Part shown: positions 4,884-5,555 of the stretch, in pieces | Layout: each line of letters starts with the position of its first letter | Position numbering within the stretch: position 1 is the stretch's first letter | Assembly: GCA_035260725.1 (NCBI GenBank) | Contig: DATFUR010000032.1 | Span: 1 to 5,555 of the forward strand | Direction of reading: 5' to 3' | Origin: DASRFS01 sp035260725 | GTDB lineage: Bacteria > Patescibacteriota > Microgenomatia > Levybacterales > UBA12049 | DNA length: 5,555 nucleotides | Position numbers and translations under genes: made by a program | Notes under the pieces: generated by a model | Database searches by the model: none | Seen by the model: the letters and a program-made list of their open reading frames with translations, nothing else | What the model was told of the DNA's origin: nothing

Positions 4884-4903
4884 ACCGCAAAGGCGGTTTT
4901 TTT
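4884..4903 (+). other. 5'-terminal hairpin plus seven Ts in the typA leader
   Basis: ACCGC (4884-4888) pairs with GCGGT (4893-4897) around AAAG, followed by a T run at 4897-4903, five bases short of the typA ATG. With transcription starting near 4885 the hairpin would form the very 5' end of the mRNA. It has the form of a small intrinsic terminator but cannot end upstream plus-strand transcripts without also lying in the typA leader. It may be an early attenuator, a 5' protective stem, or a ribosome-loading U-rich leader. No Shine-Dalgarno is present. Confidence 0.5.
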
Positions 4904-4908
4904 ATTAT

Positions 4909-5555
4909 ATGAACATACGTAACGTTGCAATCATAGCCCACGTCGACCACGGTAAGACCACTTTGGTTGATTCTCTTTTAAAACAGTCTCAAACCAAACT
5001 ACATAAGGGCACAACCGATACTCTCATTATGGACAGTAACGAGCTTGAGCAGGAAAGAGGAATAACAATTTTCTCCAAAAACGCTTCTGTTGTCTGGAAA
5101 GAAACGAAAATAAATATTATCGACACTCCCGGCCATGCGGATTTTGGAGGGGAAGTAGAAAGAGTTCTTAAAATGGCAGACGGATGTTTGCTTTTAATAG
5201 ACGCCAAAGAAGGCCCCATGCCTCAAACCAGATTCGTTCTTAAGAAAGCTCTAGAGATGAAACACAAAATAATTGTAGTTGTAAATAAAATCGACAAGTC
5301 AGACGCCCGGGTCCATTGGGTTTTGGACAAAACTTTGGATTTGTTTTTGGAGCTTGGAGCAGACGACCTGACAGCCGACTTTCCAATAATTTATGCTTCG
5401 GCCAAAGAAGGCAAGGCAGGTTTGGAGAATAACTTAAGCGAGATGAAAGACGTAACGCCTTTATTTGAAACAATACTTAAAGAAGTTCCTCCTCCGTCGG
5501 GAGACGAAGCCAAACCTTTGCAAATTCTCGTAACAACTTTGTCCTCCGACACACA
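4909..5555 (+). CDS. typA: GTPase TypA/BipA, N-terminal part (cut by the window edge)
   Basis: The frame opens at ATG 4909 and runs off the right edge after 215 codons, about a third of the usual length of roughly 600 residues. All translational GTPase motifs are present: G1 AHVDHGKTT (10-18), G2 RGITI (50-54), G3 DTPGH (72-76), G4 NKID (126-129) and G5 SAK (164-166). TypA rather than LepA or EF-G is shown by MDSNELEQERGITIFSKN (41-58) and GPMPQTRFVLKKAL (102-115). The last visible residues (PPPSGDEAKPLQILVTTL) mark the entry into domain II. TypA binds ribosomes, acts in 50S assembly and is often linked to growth under stress. Most TypA proteins have an R after the NKID motif; here it is K, a mild change. 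The predicted leader is only 24 nt and has a hairpin and U tract instead of a Shine-Dalgarno. The gene is divergent from the two-TM protein gene. Confidence 0.97.
   Translation, partial: MNIRNVAIIAHVDHGKTTLVDSLLKQSQTKLHKGTTDTLIMDSNELEQERGITIFSKNASVVWKETKINIIDTPGHADFGGEVERVLKMADGCLLLIDAKEGPMPQTRFVLKKALEMKHKIIVVVNKIDKSDARVHWVLDKTLDLFLELGADDLTADFPIIYASAKEGKAGLENNLSEMKDVTPLFETILKEVPPPSGDEAKPLQILVTTLSSDT

Overview
The window looks like chromosomal DNA from a small-genome bacterium, most likely of the Candidate Phyla Radiation (Patescibacteria), and perhaps the Microgenomates. This is inference from several signs. DNA is moderately AT-rich. Gaps between genes are short and one convergent pair has none. 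Several proteins are conserved-looking but unnamed, VanW and L,D-transpeptidase enzymes are present, and no gene has a recognisable Shine-Dalgarno sequence. TAA, TAG and TGA all end genes, which fits the standard bacterial code. No mobile element, CRISPR array, tRNA or rRNA is visible.

Layout, left to right. Bases 1-134 (minus) hold the N-terminus of an unnamed small protein that runs off the left edge. Bases 135-475 are gene-poor: they hold a promoter with a tandem CATTAAG repeat, a possible 58-residue ORF (246-422, minus), and a perfect dyad centred on a TTGACA hexamer. Bases 476-2122 (minus) encode a 548-residue soluble protein with an HEFHH (HExxH) motif, a probable zinc metallopeptidase of unrecognised family. 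Bases 2177-2818 (minus) encode an exported VanW-domain protein with a consensus promoter. Divergent from it, 2944-3645 (plus) encodes a membrane-anchored YkuD L,D-transpeptidase. It is followed 4 nt later by 3650-4288 (plus), a membrane-anchored beta-propeller-like protein. Converging on that gene, with stop codons touching, is 4289-4828 (minus), a two-TM protein with an extracytoplasmic domain. Last, typA (bipA) starts at 4909 (plus) and runs off the right edge.

The centre of the window reads as a cell-envelope block. VanW and YkuD domains both occur in proteins carrying the putative peptidoglycan-binding domain PF12229, so their divergent pairing suggests a shared wall-modifying role. The beta-propeller-like partner would face the same compartment.

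The most notable theme is gene expression. Several starts (422, 2122, 2944, 3650, 4828) have a -10-like hexamer ending only 6-8 nt before the ATG, some with a -35 at 17-18 bp, which predicts leaderless or nearly leaderless mRNAs. The other two complete transcription starts (vanW-like gene and typA) predict short leaders of about 24-34 nt that contain a small 5' hairpin and no Shine-Dalgarno. These are predictions from sequence only. No dramatic new system is evident; the unnamed metallopeptidase and the start-site architecture deserve the second look.
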